Below are positions 16,201 to 24,204 of a stretch of 50,653 nucleotides of DNA, piece after piece. The position numbers and the translations under genes are program-made. Every line of letters starts with the position of its first letter. The stretch's first letter is position 1. The stretch is from Gemmatimonadales bacterium UBA7889 (GTDB lineage Bacteria > Gemmatimonadota > Gemmatimonadetes > Longimicrobiales > Gaopeijiaceae): NCBI GenBank assembly GCA_002501085.1, contig DLRL01000098.1:1-50653 (forward strand). Reading direction: 5' to 3'. The notes under the pieces were generated by a model. The model made no database searches. It was not told where the DNA came from and worked only from the letters and a program-made list of their open reading frames with translations.

Positions 16201-17508
16201 CTAGTGATCCCAACCCCCAAAGGGATCTTCCAAGGACGGGCTCTGTGGGGTGAATAGCTCGGCACCACTATCGGTTATATACATGCAGTCTTCTAGCCGA
16301 ACCCCGAACTCACCAGGTACGTAGATCCCAGGCTCATCACTGAACACATTCCCGGCGATCAGCGGTGTCTGGTTCCCCTTCACGAGGTAGGGCCACTCAT
16401 GCCCGTCCATCCCAATCCCGTGACCAACCCGGTGCGTGAAGTACGTGTATCCCGGACCGTAGCCGGCGTCCTCGATCACCTTGCGAGCTGCCGCATCAAC
16501 ATTTTCTGGCAACACACCCGGACCCGCGGCATGGTACGCGGCAGTCTGGGCCTCGAGTTCGATGTCGAAGCGCTCTCTCATGATATCGGAAGGCTGACCA
16601 AGCACGAACGTGCGACTCATGTCTGAGCGGTATCCCTCAACCCCACATCCTCCGTCGATGAGCAGGATCGTGCCCTCACGGATCACCTGGGGAGTGATTG
16701 ATCCATGGGGTAACGCAGACCACTCACCAGTCTGCACGCTGGCTGAACCGGAAAAGCCAAGGCGCTGATGGGCTGAGCTTATGAGGCCACCAACGTCACC
16801 CTGGGTCATGCCCTCTTCCATCGCGAGGTACGCCGCCTTGTACGCAGTGAGTGTTACTTCATTGGCGAGTGTCATGAGCTCGATCTCGTGTGCATCCTTT
16901 ACGCCGCGGCATCCGCCGGTCACTGGTGTGGCATCGACCACATCGATGGCTGGTGCCGCGAGCGCGATACCGTTGCTGAACCGGAACTGCATGGTCTCCT
17001 CAGCACCGATCCTACCCGTCTTGATCCCACGATCTCCCAGGCCCTGAGCCACTCGCTCGTACGGGCTTTCGTGCTCCTCCCATGTATATACCTGCGACCC
17101 ACCCAACGGACCGAGCGCGAGTTGTTCTCTCGCTCGGTCTTCCTCGAATGCGGGGCATACCACGAACGCGTCACCTTGGACGGGGATCACGACGGTGAAG
17201 AGTCGCTCACCGCCACCCCAACTGATGTTCGTGAAGTAGACCATGGAAGTACCACCACAGAGAGCGAGGCCACTGAGTCCTTGTTCGCGCATGAGCTGTT
17301 TGGCATTCTCGACCCTTGCGGCACGCTCGTTCGTCGTGATGGGACGTGCTCGGTCGGCCCAAGATTCTAACCGGGCAATCGAAGGCGGGAGTGTCTCTCC
17401 GGACCCCTCGGTCGACTCGCATCCGGTTAGCGTTAAACCTGCAGCCGCAACGGTGGACGTTTCTAGGAAGTGACGTCTTGAGATCAGCGGAGTTAAGAGT
17501 TCCATCAT
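16201..17508 (-). CDS. M24-family (Xaa-Pro) peptidase, Tat-exported lipoprotein
   Basis: A 435-residue metallopeptidase of the creatinase/prolidase fold. The N-terminus has a twin-arginine motif (SRRHFLETS), a hydrophobic stretch and a lipobox (LTLTGC), so the product should be exported folded and lipid-anchored. The creatinase-type N-terminal domain is followed by the pita-bread domain with metal ligands Asp285 and Asp296 (LLIDGGCG, YRSDMSRTF), His in HRVGHGIG, Glu in SDEPGIY and Glu in GVRLEDCMYI. It likely removes N-terminal residues before Pro. Two Met residues begin the frame; either start is possible. Codon use is richer in G/C than in neighbouring guaB, suggesting acquisition. It is convergent with guaB. 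Confidence 0.9.
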   Translation of the reverse strand: MMELLTPLISRRHFLETSTVAAAGLTLTGCESTEGSGETLPPSIARLESWADRARPITTNERAARVENAKQLMREQGLSGLALCGGTSMVYFTNISWGGGERLFTVVIPVQGDAFVVCPAFEEDRAREQLALGPLGGSQVYTWEEHESPYERVAQGLGDRGIKTGRIGAEETMQFRFSNGIALAAPAIDVVDATPVTGGCRGVKDAHEIELMTLANEVTLTAYKAAYLAMEEGMTQGDVGGLISSAHQRLGFSGSASVQTGEWSALPHGSITPQVIREGTILLIDGGCGVEGYRSDMSRTFVLGQPSDIMRERFDIELEAQTAAYHAAGPGVLPENVDAAARKVIEDAGYGPGYTYFTHRVGHGIGMDGHEWPYLVKGNQTPLIAGNVFSDEPGIYVPGEFGVRLEDCMYITDSGAELFTPQSPSLEDPFGGWDH

Positions 17509-17536
17509 CTACCTTTCTGGTATCAGACCTGTGGGG

Positions 17537-17542
17537 TATAGT
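17537..17542 (+). promoter_or_regulatory. possible -10 element upstream of the SnoaL-like gene
   Basis: TATAGT lies 30 bases before the ATG at 17572 in the 63-base divergent gap. No good -35 hexamer stands 17 bases upstream, so this is only a tentative sigma-70-like site. Confidence 0.25.
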
Positions 17543-17571
17543 TAGGTACGATTACTCACTACGAGGAAAAT

Positions 17572-17985
17572 ATGTCTGATATGAAAGGAATAGCTAGCAA
17601 TTTCTTTGAAGCTTGCGAAACCGGTAAAGGTTGGGATGGCTGCAAAGATTATTGTCTAGAAAATGCTTCTTTTTCTTCGCATGCAGAGCCTTTATTGGAG
17701 GTAAGTACTATCCAAGGCTATGCCGATTGGATGCAAGGAGTTTGCGGTCTTATGCCTGATTGTGATTATGAAATTAGATCGCTTACAGTTGATGAAGAGA
17801 ACAAGCATGTCTCGTTCTTTGCTCTATTTTCGGGGACACACACAGGTGAAGGTGGGCCAGAGCCTACAGGTCTAAAAGGGACAGTTGACTATGTCTATGC
17901 GTTGGAATTTTCTGGAGACAAAATCAAGCATTTAACAAAAGTATGGAACCCTCATTACTTCTTTAAACAAATAGGATGGGAGTAA
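17572..17985 (+). CDS. SnoaL/NTF2-like fold protein
   Basis: A 137-residue soluble protein with the plan of the SnoaL-like/NTF2 fold: an N-terminal helix (ASNFFEACETGKGWDGCKDY), a short segment resembling ENASFSSHAEPL seen in polyketide-cyclase-like proteins, then curved beta strands (DYEIRSLTVDEENKHVSFFA, GTVDYVYALEFSGDKIKHLT) and the terminal VWNPHYFFKQIGW. Members bind or isomerise small molecules; no specific activity can be assigned. CGAGGAAAA directly precedes the ATG. Codons are clearly AT-richer than in flanking genes. The Cys-rich mini-gene follows 58 bases downstream on the same strand. Confidence 0.75.
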   Translation: MSDMKGIASNFFEACETGKGWDGCKDYCLENASFSSHAEPLLEVSTIQGYADWMQGVCGLMPDCDYEIRSLTVDEENKHVSFFALFSGTHTGEGGPEPTGLKGTVDYVYALEFSGDKIKHLTKVWNPHYFFKQIGWE

Positions 17986-18043
17986 AACTTAGGTAGTAGT
18001 TGATTCCAATTTTTCTGCTAGCATTTAAACAAGAGAGGTAGAC

Positions 18044-18142
18044 ATGAGTTGTGACTGCCCACAGAAATGTGACTGCTGCAAGTGTGATGGCTGTGCATGT
18101 ACCTGCTGTTGCTGTGAGTGCTCTAAGTGCGACTGCTGTTAG
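18044..18142 (+). CDS. 32-residue Cys-rich metallothionein-like mini-protein
   Basis: A short gene with AAGAGAGG (18031-18038) at ideal spacing before the ATG and a TAG at 18140-18142. Of 32 residues, 16 are Cys (positions 3, 5, 9, 11, 12, 14, 17, 19, 21-24, 26, 29, 31, 32); the rest are mainly Asp, Lys, Gly, Ser, Glu. It has no aromatic residue, no hydrophobic core and no signal peptide. The CxC and CC spacing, a four-Cys run and the repeated KCDCC motif (residues 8-12 and 28-32) are what a thiolate metal-cluster protein needs, so a soluble metallothionein-like metal store or chaperone is the obvious inference. The sequence does not follow the known SmtA-type bacterial metallothionein, which is longer and contains His. 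It is probably cotranscribed with the SnoaL-like gene. Confidence 0.75.
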   Translation: MSCDCPQKCDCCKCDGCACTCCCCECSKCDCC

Positions 18143-18258
18143 CCGTTTTTACAGTTTTTCTCGTACTCACAGGTACCGCCATTTTCCCCTACTACCAAAA
18201 TCTACAGTGCTCTATCAGCTATCATCCTGATGGCCTTTTGTTCGTATAGTTTCTATCT

Positions 18259-19461
18259 ATGAAGCCTAGATCGAGGCCTGGAAGTGCACTCATAGGGTGT
18301 CTGATTCTTGGGACATTGGGGGGCTGTGCTGATGGCTCCTCTCCACTGCACCCTCCTGCTCCTGTGGAGGCTCCAAGTCTGGTATCCGAGAACTCAGACT
18401 TAGAAGCGCTGCCTCTAAGAGAGCCTCTAGTTGCTCCGAACTTCGAAGATCTTCCTGTGGATGAGCTTTTGGCTACGCCCATGCTACGTGATTCGAGTTT
18501 TATGGGAGAGGTGCAAGAGTGGGTGGATTTTTGGGCCACATCTGCATCAAGCTGGTTCCCCGACTACTTGAGCCGCATGAAATGGTTTGAGGGGACTGTG
18601 GATTCTACACTGGCTCTGCATGACCTTCCGCAATCTCTAAGGTATCTGCCGGTGATTGAGAGCGGATATAGCCCTGTTGCTGTAAGCCCTGCGAACGCGG
18701 TTGGCCTCTGGCAGTTTATGGCTCCGACCGCGAAGGACTTGGGGATGGAGGTGACGGCACTAGTGGATGAGAGACGTGATCCACTTAGGTCGACTCAGGC
18801 AGCGGCGGTGTACTTGGGAGAGCTCTATGAAGAGTTCGATTCCTGGTTCCTTGCCTTAGCGGCATATAATTCAGGCCCCGGCCGTGTGAGACGAATGCTT
18901 ATCCGGCACGCACCCCTTGAGCCACGTACCGACCGGCTCTACTGGGAACTACGTCGTTATCTACCGAAGGAAACAAGAGAATTTCTTCCTAAGCTCTTCG
19001 GGGCCATTGTTGTTGCTGGGAACCCGACTTCCCATGGTTATGATCTTCCAGCACAAGATCCTTTCAGTTTTGACCAGGTATGGGTTCCAGATGCGACCAC
19101 ACTCGATGTGATTGCGAAAGCCTCGGAAAGCGCCGATACGGAAATCTCTCGACTCAACCCACAGTATGTTAGAGGAATGACTCCTCCTCTCAGACAGGTC
19201 TCAGTGAGGGTCCCTAAAGGGAAGGGAGATCTATTCTCAAGAAACTATGCTTTGATCCCAGTCGATGAGCGAGTCAGTTTCGTGGAACATATTGTGGCTT
19301 CCGGAGAAACACTCAGCCATATAGCTGTTCTGTATCGCGTTTCCGTACCAGACTTGAGAGCTGCAAACCCTACTATAAGACCTCGTTATCTAAGGATCGG
19401 TGCGATGATTACGGTCCCAGTCTCGGTAGGCTTGAAACGGGATTCTAAGCCTGGTAGTTAA
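18259..19461 (+). CDS. membrane-bound lytic murein transglycosylase (MltD-like), SLT + LysM
   Basis: A 400-residue envelope lipoprotein: residues 1-23 form a signal peptide ending in the lipobox LGTLGGC. The SLT domain contains PVIESGYSP with the catalytic Glu134, then AVGLWQFMAPTAKDLGM and ALAAYNSGPGRVRR, the defining family motifs. It cleaves the glycan strand between MurNAc and GlcNAc, producing 1,6-anhydro ends. A C-terminal LysM (about 345-392, IVASGETLSHIAVLYRVSV) binds peptidoglycan; E. coli MltD has two or more LysM units, here one. No clear ribosome binding site. It converges with moaC two bases away. Confidence 0.92.
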   Translation: MKPRSRPGSALIGCLILGTLGGCADGSSPLHPPAPVEAPSLVSENSDLEALPLREPLVAPNFEDLPVDELLATPMLRDSSFMGEVQEWVDFWATSASSWFPDYLSRMKWFEGTVDSTLALHDLPQSLRYLPVIESGYSPVAVSPANAVGLWQFMAPTAKDLGMEVTALVDERRDPLRSTQAAAVYLGELYEEFDSWFLALAAYNSGPGRVRRMLIRHAPLEPRTDRLYWELRRYLPKETREFLPKLFGAIVVAGNPTSHGYDLPAQDPFSFDQVWVPDATTLDVIAKASESADTEISRLNPQYVRGMTPPLRQVSVRVPKGKGDLFSRNYALIPVDERVSFVEHIVASGETLSHIAVLYRVSVPDLRAANPTIRPRYLRIGAMITVPVSVGLKRDSKPGS

Positions 19462-19463
19462 GC

Positions 19464-19952
19464 CTACTCATTACTTGTCCAGATTCCTGAACGACCGCCT
19501 TTCTTAGATAAGAGGTGAATGCCCTCGATGCGCATACCGCGGTCCATAGACTTTGCCATATCGTAGACAGTTAGCAGAGCCACACTAACCGCGGTTAGTG
19601 CTTCCATCTCAACTCCTGTCTGACCCGTAACCGTTACTTCTGCTTGTGCAACGATTCCTGGAAGATCCGGATCCGCTTCAAGCCTCATGGTTATGTTCAC
19701 GCCATTTAGCTGATGACATAGTGGGATGAGGTCATGGGTCTTCTTGCCACCCATAATCCCAGCAAGTTCAGCAACCTGCAGGACACTACCTTTTCTTACG
19801 TCACCGGTCATAATGCGCTTTAGCACCTCCGGAGAAGTGATGATTCTTCCGGTTGCAACCGCGTGCCTTGCAGTTTGTTCTTTCTCTGAGACATCAACCA
19901 TTCGAGGTCGGCCCTCGTTGTCGATATGCGTTAGTCCTGCTGAATCCTTCAT
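19464..19952 (-). CDS. moaC: cyclic pyranopterin monophosphate synthase MoaC
   Basis: Converts the MoaA product (3',8-cyclo-GTP) to cyclic pyranopterin monophosphate in molybdenum cofactor synthesis. The 162-residue length is normal. Family signatures include GRPRMVDVSEKEQTARHAVA near the N-terminus, AGIMGGKKTHDLIPLCHQL with the conserved Lys and His, GQTGVEMEALTAVSVALLT, and the C-terminal LLSKKGGRSG. It lies 17 bases downstream of holB on the same strand and converges with the mltD-like gene. MoeA is at 3681; no moaA, moaE or moaD gene is in this window. Confidence 0.96.
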   Translation of the reverse strand: MKDSAGLTHIDNEGRPRMVDVSEKEQTARHAVATGRIITSPEVLKRIMTGDVRKGSVLQVAELAGIMGGKKTHDLIPLCHQLNGVNITMRLEADPDLPGIVAQAEVTVTGQTGVEMEALTAVSVALLTVYDMAKSMDRGMRIEGIHLLSKKGGRSGIWTSNE

Positions 19953-19969
19953 AACACTCCAAGCGTATG

Positions 19970-21112
19970 CTAAGTACCAATAAGCCGACGTCTGAGATTT
20001 CTGACGAGGCCATTGACGATGAGTTGAGGATTGACGTTGCCCCGTGCAAGCTCTCGCGCTTGTTCGACTTCGGTCAAGGCCAGGACGATCTCAGACCCAC
20101 GAATCGATGTTCTAGCTACTAGCTCCTGTAGGTGCGAACGCTCATCAAAGTTGAACACCCGATCTCCGGCGCCAGAGACGATAGCGCCCAGATCTCGAAG
20201 CCATTCTTCGATAAATGTGCATAGTGGAATCAACGATCGAGCTCCAGCTGATGGATAACTCAGAGATAGCTCATAACCTTCGCCTGGGTCTCGAACTACG
20301 GCTACTTCAATCAATGCTAGTGCTTGGCGTCTCAAGGATTCTAAGGGCCCCTCTTCCTGGCCATCAGGAAGAAATCCGAGTGCGCGACCAATTGATCCCT
20401 GGGAAAGTTCGCATGCCCATTTGATTGTTTCCCTGTCAGCGTCCGTGTTTTCGCTGAGAAATATATCAATCAAGTCGGTACCTAGAGCAGCAACATGGAG
20501 CGCAACGGTTCGTGACAGAATTGTTGGCAAGAGCCTTCCGGGCTCACTGGAAGTAAGGATGAAACGCGATGTTCCCGGTGGTTCTTCCAATAGCTTGAGT
20601 AGAGCGTTGGCAGCCTCTGGACTCGCCTCTTGAGGAACGAGTAGCTCTGCGTTGCCGATAATAAAGACCTGGCCTGGTGCCATATTCGGACGAAGATGCG
20701 CTTGTCGTCGAATGGTCTTGGTAATACCAAAGTACAGCCCCCTGACATCAGCGGTGTGGCTCGCGTAAAGCGGCTCAGCCCGAAGATCCTCAAGTGCCTG
20801 CATACGAGCATCCTCAAGAGCGGTAACCAAACGATCCCCAGTTACCCTTTTCGGACGCGCAAGTGGGAAGTACCAGTGAACATCAGGATGCTCGAGCTTC
20901 ACGGCCATCCGGCAAGCCCCACATTTCTCGCAAGGACCGTCAGCTGCCGGCCTCTCACAGATCGTGAGTTGAGCTATCCATAAAGCAACTCTTTGTTTTC
21001 CTACACCGCGTGGTCCATGGAGCAGAAGTGAGGAAGGGAGGGATGTTCGCTCATGAGCGCGCGCCATTGAAGAAAGAAAGTCTTCGTGTCCTACGACGGG
21101 GTGCAGGCTCAT
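19970..21112 (-). CDS. holB: DNA polymerase III, delta' subunit
   Basis: A 380-residue AAA+ clamp-loader subunit. Visible are a Walker A-like loop GPRGVGKQ (residues 33-40), four Cys at 52, 61, 64 and 67 forming the zinc module typical of delta'/gamma subunits, a sensor-like LLKLLEEPPGTSRFILTSSE with the conserved EEPP, and a final helical domain. It loads the sliding clamp with DnaX and HolA. Its ATG overlaps the stop of the upstream EnvC-like gene by four bases, implying translational coupling. Because of the intact Walker A, confusion with DnaX is possible, but the length and position of the zinc module fit HolB. Confidence 0.88.
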   Translation of the reverse strand: MSLHPVVGHEDFLSSMARAHERTSLPSSLLLHGPRGVGKQRVALWIAQLTICERPAADGPCEKCGACRMAVKLEHPDVHWYFPLARPKRVTGDRLVTALEDARMQALEDLRAEPLYASHTADVRGLYFGITKTIRRQAHLRPNMAPGQVFIIGNAELLVPQEASPEAANALLKLLEEPPGTSRFILTSSEPGRLLPTILSRTVALHVAALGTDLIDIFLSENTDADRETIKWACELSQGSIGRALGFLPDGQEEGPLESLRRQALALIEVAVVRDPGEGYELSLSYPSAGARSLIPLCTFIEEWLRDLGAIVSGAGDRVFNFDERSHLQELVARTSIRGSEIVLALTEVEQARELARGNVNPQLIVNGLVRNLRRRLIGT

Positions 21113-21750
21113 CTTCTAGCTCGGGGCTTAAGCCATTCTAGTGGGTCCTGGGCTTTTGGCACACTTCCATCGATGGGAGCACGAACCTGGAATTCAATGT
21201 GCGGTCCTTGCGCAGTATCGGTACCTCCAACTGTTCCAATCACATGACCCATATCGATACTACGGCCTTCGACTACTCTGATTTCTTCGAGGTATAAGTA
21301 AAGGGAATAGAATCCGTTCCCATGACTAAGTACGACGCTTGGCCCGTATCCCTCAAACGGTCCCGCTAGAACTATGAGCCCCTTTCTAGCAGCGTGTACT
21401 GGGCTTCCAGGCAACCCGGCGATCCCTACACCGTTCCAATTGAGCACCAGTCCATTGGGACGTTGTTCTCGCCCGAACGGATAAATTAGATCACCATCTA
21501 GCGGCCATTCAAGACTCCCCGCATCTCTAATTGACATTGAGAGTTCTGAGCTTGTAGGTGTCTCCAGTTCTCGGCGTCGGTCTTCTAGACTCGTGACTGC
21601 GTCGCCGGGGCGGACTTCTCCTAACTCGGCTTGATTATCTGTAATCTCGGGTGAAGTAGGTTCGAGCTCTGAGGTACCGATCATCGTGCAGGAAGCATTC
21701 GCAAGGACAAGCATGATGGCTAGGATCCCCATTCGTTCAGTTAGCGACAC
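21109..21750 (-). CDS. EnvC-like LytM (M23) factor with degenerate active site, lipoprotein
   Basis: A 213-residue exported protein: signal peptide ending near ANASC (probable but non-ideal lipobox), then an M23/LytM domain (about residues 75-205). The zinc ligands of active M23 peptidases are missing: the HxxxD site reads NGVGIAG, the region normally ending YAHL reads SLYLYL, and the HxH motif reads HIE. This degeneracy is the same as in E. coli EnvC, which lacks activity and instead activates amidases that split septal peptidoglycan. The pattern GYGPSVVLSHGNGFYSLYLYL aligns by eye with EnvC. An amidase partner is not in the window. The stop overlaps the holB start. Confidence 0.82.
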   Translation of the reverse strand: MSLTERMGILAIMLVLANASCTMIGTSELEPTSPEITDNQAELGEVRPGDAVTSLEDRRRELETPTSSELSMSIRDAGSLEWPLDGDLIYPFGREQRPNGLVLNWNGVGIAGLPGSPVHAARKGLIVLAGPFEGYGPSVVLSHGNGFYSLYLYLEEIRVVEGRSIDMGHVIGTVGGTDTAQGPHIEFQVRAPIDGSVPKAQDPLEWLKPRARR

Positions 21751-21872
21751 AACATGACCCCCAAGCTGGCTGAATCGCCCAAGTCCGGATCCTTTTTGTA
21801 AATCTTTGTACGTTTGATCAAAAACTGATTTGGAGAAAAGGCATTCGAACTGGAAGAGTCTGACTAAGAAAA

Positions 21873-22823
21873 TCAGTCATGCAAAAAAATCTTGCTGAAA
21901 CGATTCTGTGTAAGGTGGATGGCCAGCCTCACAGCCTCCACCATCGAGGTCGCATTGGCTGAGTTAGTTCCTGCGATATCAAAAGCAGTTCCGTGATCAG
22001 GTGACGTTCTCACAAAGGGAAGACCGAGCGTTACGTTTACACCGCTCCCGAAAGCAGCAGTTTTGAACGCTGCCATACCGACATCGTGATATGGTGCAAC
22101 AACGGCATCAAAGTTTCCGGTGAGCGCACGGTAGAATACGGTGTCTGCCGGGAAAGGTCCGGCAGCATTGATACCCATATCTTGGGCCCGCTCGATTGCG
22201 GGACTGAAGATCATGGCTTCCTCATTTCCGAACAGGCCATCATCTGACGCGTGAGGATTAAGCCCACATATCGCGATTTGTGGGGCAACTAAGCCCCAAT
22301 CACTCTGCAATGCTTCCGAGAGGAGTATGATCTGTTCAAGAAGTAACTCTTCACTAAGGAGGCTTATGGCTTCGCGAAGAGGATGGTGTGTAGTAGCTAG
22401 CAATACTCTGAGCGGGCTTCCTCGATCGGTCATTTCCGCTGCCATCAGCATTCCTACTGGATTAGAACCAGTGAGCTTCTGGAGCATCTCGGTTTGTCCT
22501 GGTACATCCCATCCTGCAGAACGCAGAGAAGGCTTGTGTACAGGGGCAGTGACTATTGTGTGAAACAGTCCGTCTCGTACTCCTGCGACTGCCTGTTCGA
22601 TTGCCAGTGCTGCAACTTGTCCAGCGCCCTTCGGAGTTCCGTCCCATGCACCAACCGCTATGAATTCGTGCTCAGATGGTACCTGGCCGCGTGTCTCTTT
22701 TGAACCTAAGAATGTTATTGAGAGGTGCTTGAGTTCAGTTTTGAGATCACGAACCGATTGAAAAGCGACCTCAGCACCAATGCCTTGCGGATCGCCGAGA
22801 GTTATAGCGATATGAGGATACAC
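21873..22823 (-). CDS. pdxA: 4-hydroxythreonine-4-phosphate dehydrogenase
   Basis: Oxidises 4-phosphohydroxy-L-threonine in the DXP-dependent route to pyridoxal 5'-phosphate. The 316-residue protein starts with ITLGDPQGIGAEV, has ATTHHPLREA and AICGLNPHASDDGLFGNEE, then AGPFPADTVF and APYHDVGMAAFKT, where the conserved His residues hold the metal; GTAFDIAGTNSANATSM closes the domain. All are PdxA hallmarks. One deviation is GIGAEV where GIGPE is usual, a change seen near the start of the substrate pocket. It is 12 bases downstream of surA on the same strand, as in many bacteria. Confidence 0.95.
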   Translation of the reverse strand: MYPHIAITLGDPQGIGAEVAFQSVRDLKTELKHLSITFLGSKETRGQVPSEHEFIAVGAWDGTPKGAGQVAALAIEQAVAGVRDGLFHTIVTAPVHKPSLRSAGWDVPGQTEMLQKLTGSNPVGMLMAAEMTDRGSPLRVLLATTHHPLREAISLLSEELLLEQIILLSEALQSDWGLVAPQIAICGLNPHASDDGLFGNEEAMIFSPAIERAQDMGINAAGPFPADTVFYRALTGNFDAVVAPYHDVGMAAFKTAAFGSGVNVTLGLPFVRTSPDHGTAFDIAGTNSANATSMVEAVRLAIHLTQNRFSKIFLHD

Positions 22824-22835
22824 GTGTCCCGAAGC

Positions 22836-24146
22836 TTATTGCCGGATCTCAATGTGGGTTTTGGCTCGTAGCTCTTCCAGGATTCTGGCATACTGTCTCT
22901 GTTCCTGAAGTTGTGCGGCTACTTGCCCACGTAGATCCTCAAATGTATACGCTCCTGCTTCGCGAACCTCTTCTATTTTTACGACTGCAAGCCTGACATC
23001 ACCCCTAGGAGTTTGATACTCGATTGGCCCGATCACATCGTTAGCCATCGCGGTACTGATCACCCCGTATCCGAGTGGCAGTTGATCTATTTGATCGAAT
23101 GGCACAGGGATCGTATCAGGAGCTTCTTGATCGGAGTATTGTGCAAATAATATCTCCATGGGCTCTCCATTTTTCACTTGTTCCAGTACCACGGATGCTG
23201 TATCGCGGGTTGTCTGGATATCTGTTTCAGTCATTTCCGGCATGACGAGGATGTGTCGACCTCTTTTCTCCCCTCCCCGAGAGCGCTCGATCTTGATAAT
23301 ATGGTATCCGAATTCTGTCTGGACGATGTCACTTACCTGTCCGTCCATCATCGAAAAGGCAGCATCGTCGAATTCTGAAACCATTGCACCACGCCTGAAC
23401 CAGCCGAGATCTCCTCCAAGCTCGGCGCTGCCGATGTCGTCTGAGTGAAGCTGAGCGAGTTTCCCGAAATCCTCACCACTCCGGATCTCTCCAAGTACGG
23501 AGTCCGCTTCCGCGCGAGCAGTTTGCTCTGCTATCTCTGAGGGGGTTGGTTTTAATACAACTTGAGTAAACGTGATAATCTTAGGACGTTGCTGGAGTTG
23601 CCCTCTGGCCGCCTGGAAGGACTCAAGTAGGTCATCCTCAGACAGTTCAATTGTGGGTGCGTTCTGAAGGCTCCGTTGGAGAAAGAGTTGCTGGGTTTGT
23701 TCTTGCCGGATTTGCGTTCTGAGCAGGTCGCGGTATTCAGCGAGGTTAAGCCCGTCTGTTTCAAGTGCCTGTTGTAGTGCTGATTGCCCTCCAAATTGTT
23801 GGGTAACCTCGTCGATTCTAGAAGCAACTCGATCCTCAATCTCTGATTCGTCGATCTGAAGTAGGGTATCACGCGCTGCTTCTTGCAATACCAGAGTTCG
23901 GTTGATTATTTGGTCGAGCACCTGGCTCATCATTTGGTCAAGTTCCGGGCCCGGGTCAGGTAAAGTGACCCCGTCGGACATGGCCATCCTTTGGAGCTCT
24001 TCCTGGATCTCAGTTTGCAGGATGATGGAGTCCCCTACGATCGCCATGACTCGGTCAACCACATCTTCTTCACCCAGAATCTGAGCCGTCATGAGTCCAG
24101 GGCTAATCATTAGCCCGATCGACAAAGCTATTAGTCTTCTAAACAT
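22836..24146 (-). CDS. surA: periplasmic chaperone/peptidyl-prolyl isomerase SurA
   Basis: SurA escorts unfolded outer-membrane proteins through the periplasm. The 436-residue protein has a signal peptide (residues 1-22), a SurA_N chaperone domain (VVDRVMAIVGDSIILQTEI... through about residue 150), a parvulin PpiC domain with FGKLAQLHSDDIGSAELGG and VQTEFGYHIIKI at about 175-285, and a second, more divergent parvulin-like segment up to 390 before the C-terminal helix. Gene order pdxA-surA matches E. coli. A second PPIase follows upstream on the same strand. Confidence 0.9.
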   Translation of the reverse strand: MFRRLIALSIGLMISPGLMTAQILGEEDVVDRVMAIVGDSIILQTEIQEELQRMAMSDGVTLPDPGPELDQMMSQVLDQIINRTLVLQEAARDTLLQIDESEIEDRVASRIDEVTQQFGGQSALQQALETDGLNLAEYRDLLRTQIRQEQTQQLFLQRSLQNAPTIELSEDDLLESFQAARGQLQQRPKIITFTQVVLKPTPSEIAEQTARAEADSVLGEIRSGEDFGKLAQLHSDDIGSAELGGDLGWFRRGAMVSEFDDAAFSMMDGQVSDIVQTEFGYHIIKIERSRGGEKRGRHILVMPEMTETDIQTTRDTASVVLEQVKNGEPMEILFAQYSDQEAPDTIPVPFDQIDQLPLGYGVISTAMANDVIGPIEYQTPRGDVRLAVVKIEEVREAGAYTFEDLRGQVAAQLQEQRQYARILEELRAKTHIEIRQ

Positions 24147-24204
24147 AATCCGTCGTAACCCGTCACACTGCCTGAAGGTCCGGGCATCTGACCCCTTCTC
24201 CTCA

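Noticed and set aside
18000..18027. own promoter for the Cys-rich gene (TTGATT, 16 bases, CATTTA)
   Set aside because: Transcription from it would start inside the ribosome binding site at 18031-18038, so cotranscription with the SnoaL-like gene is likelier.
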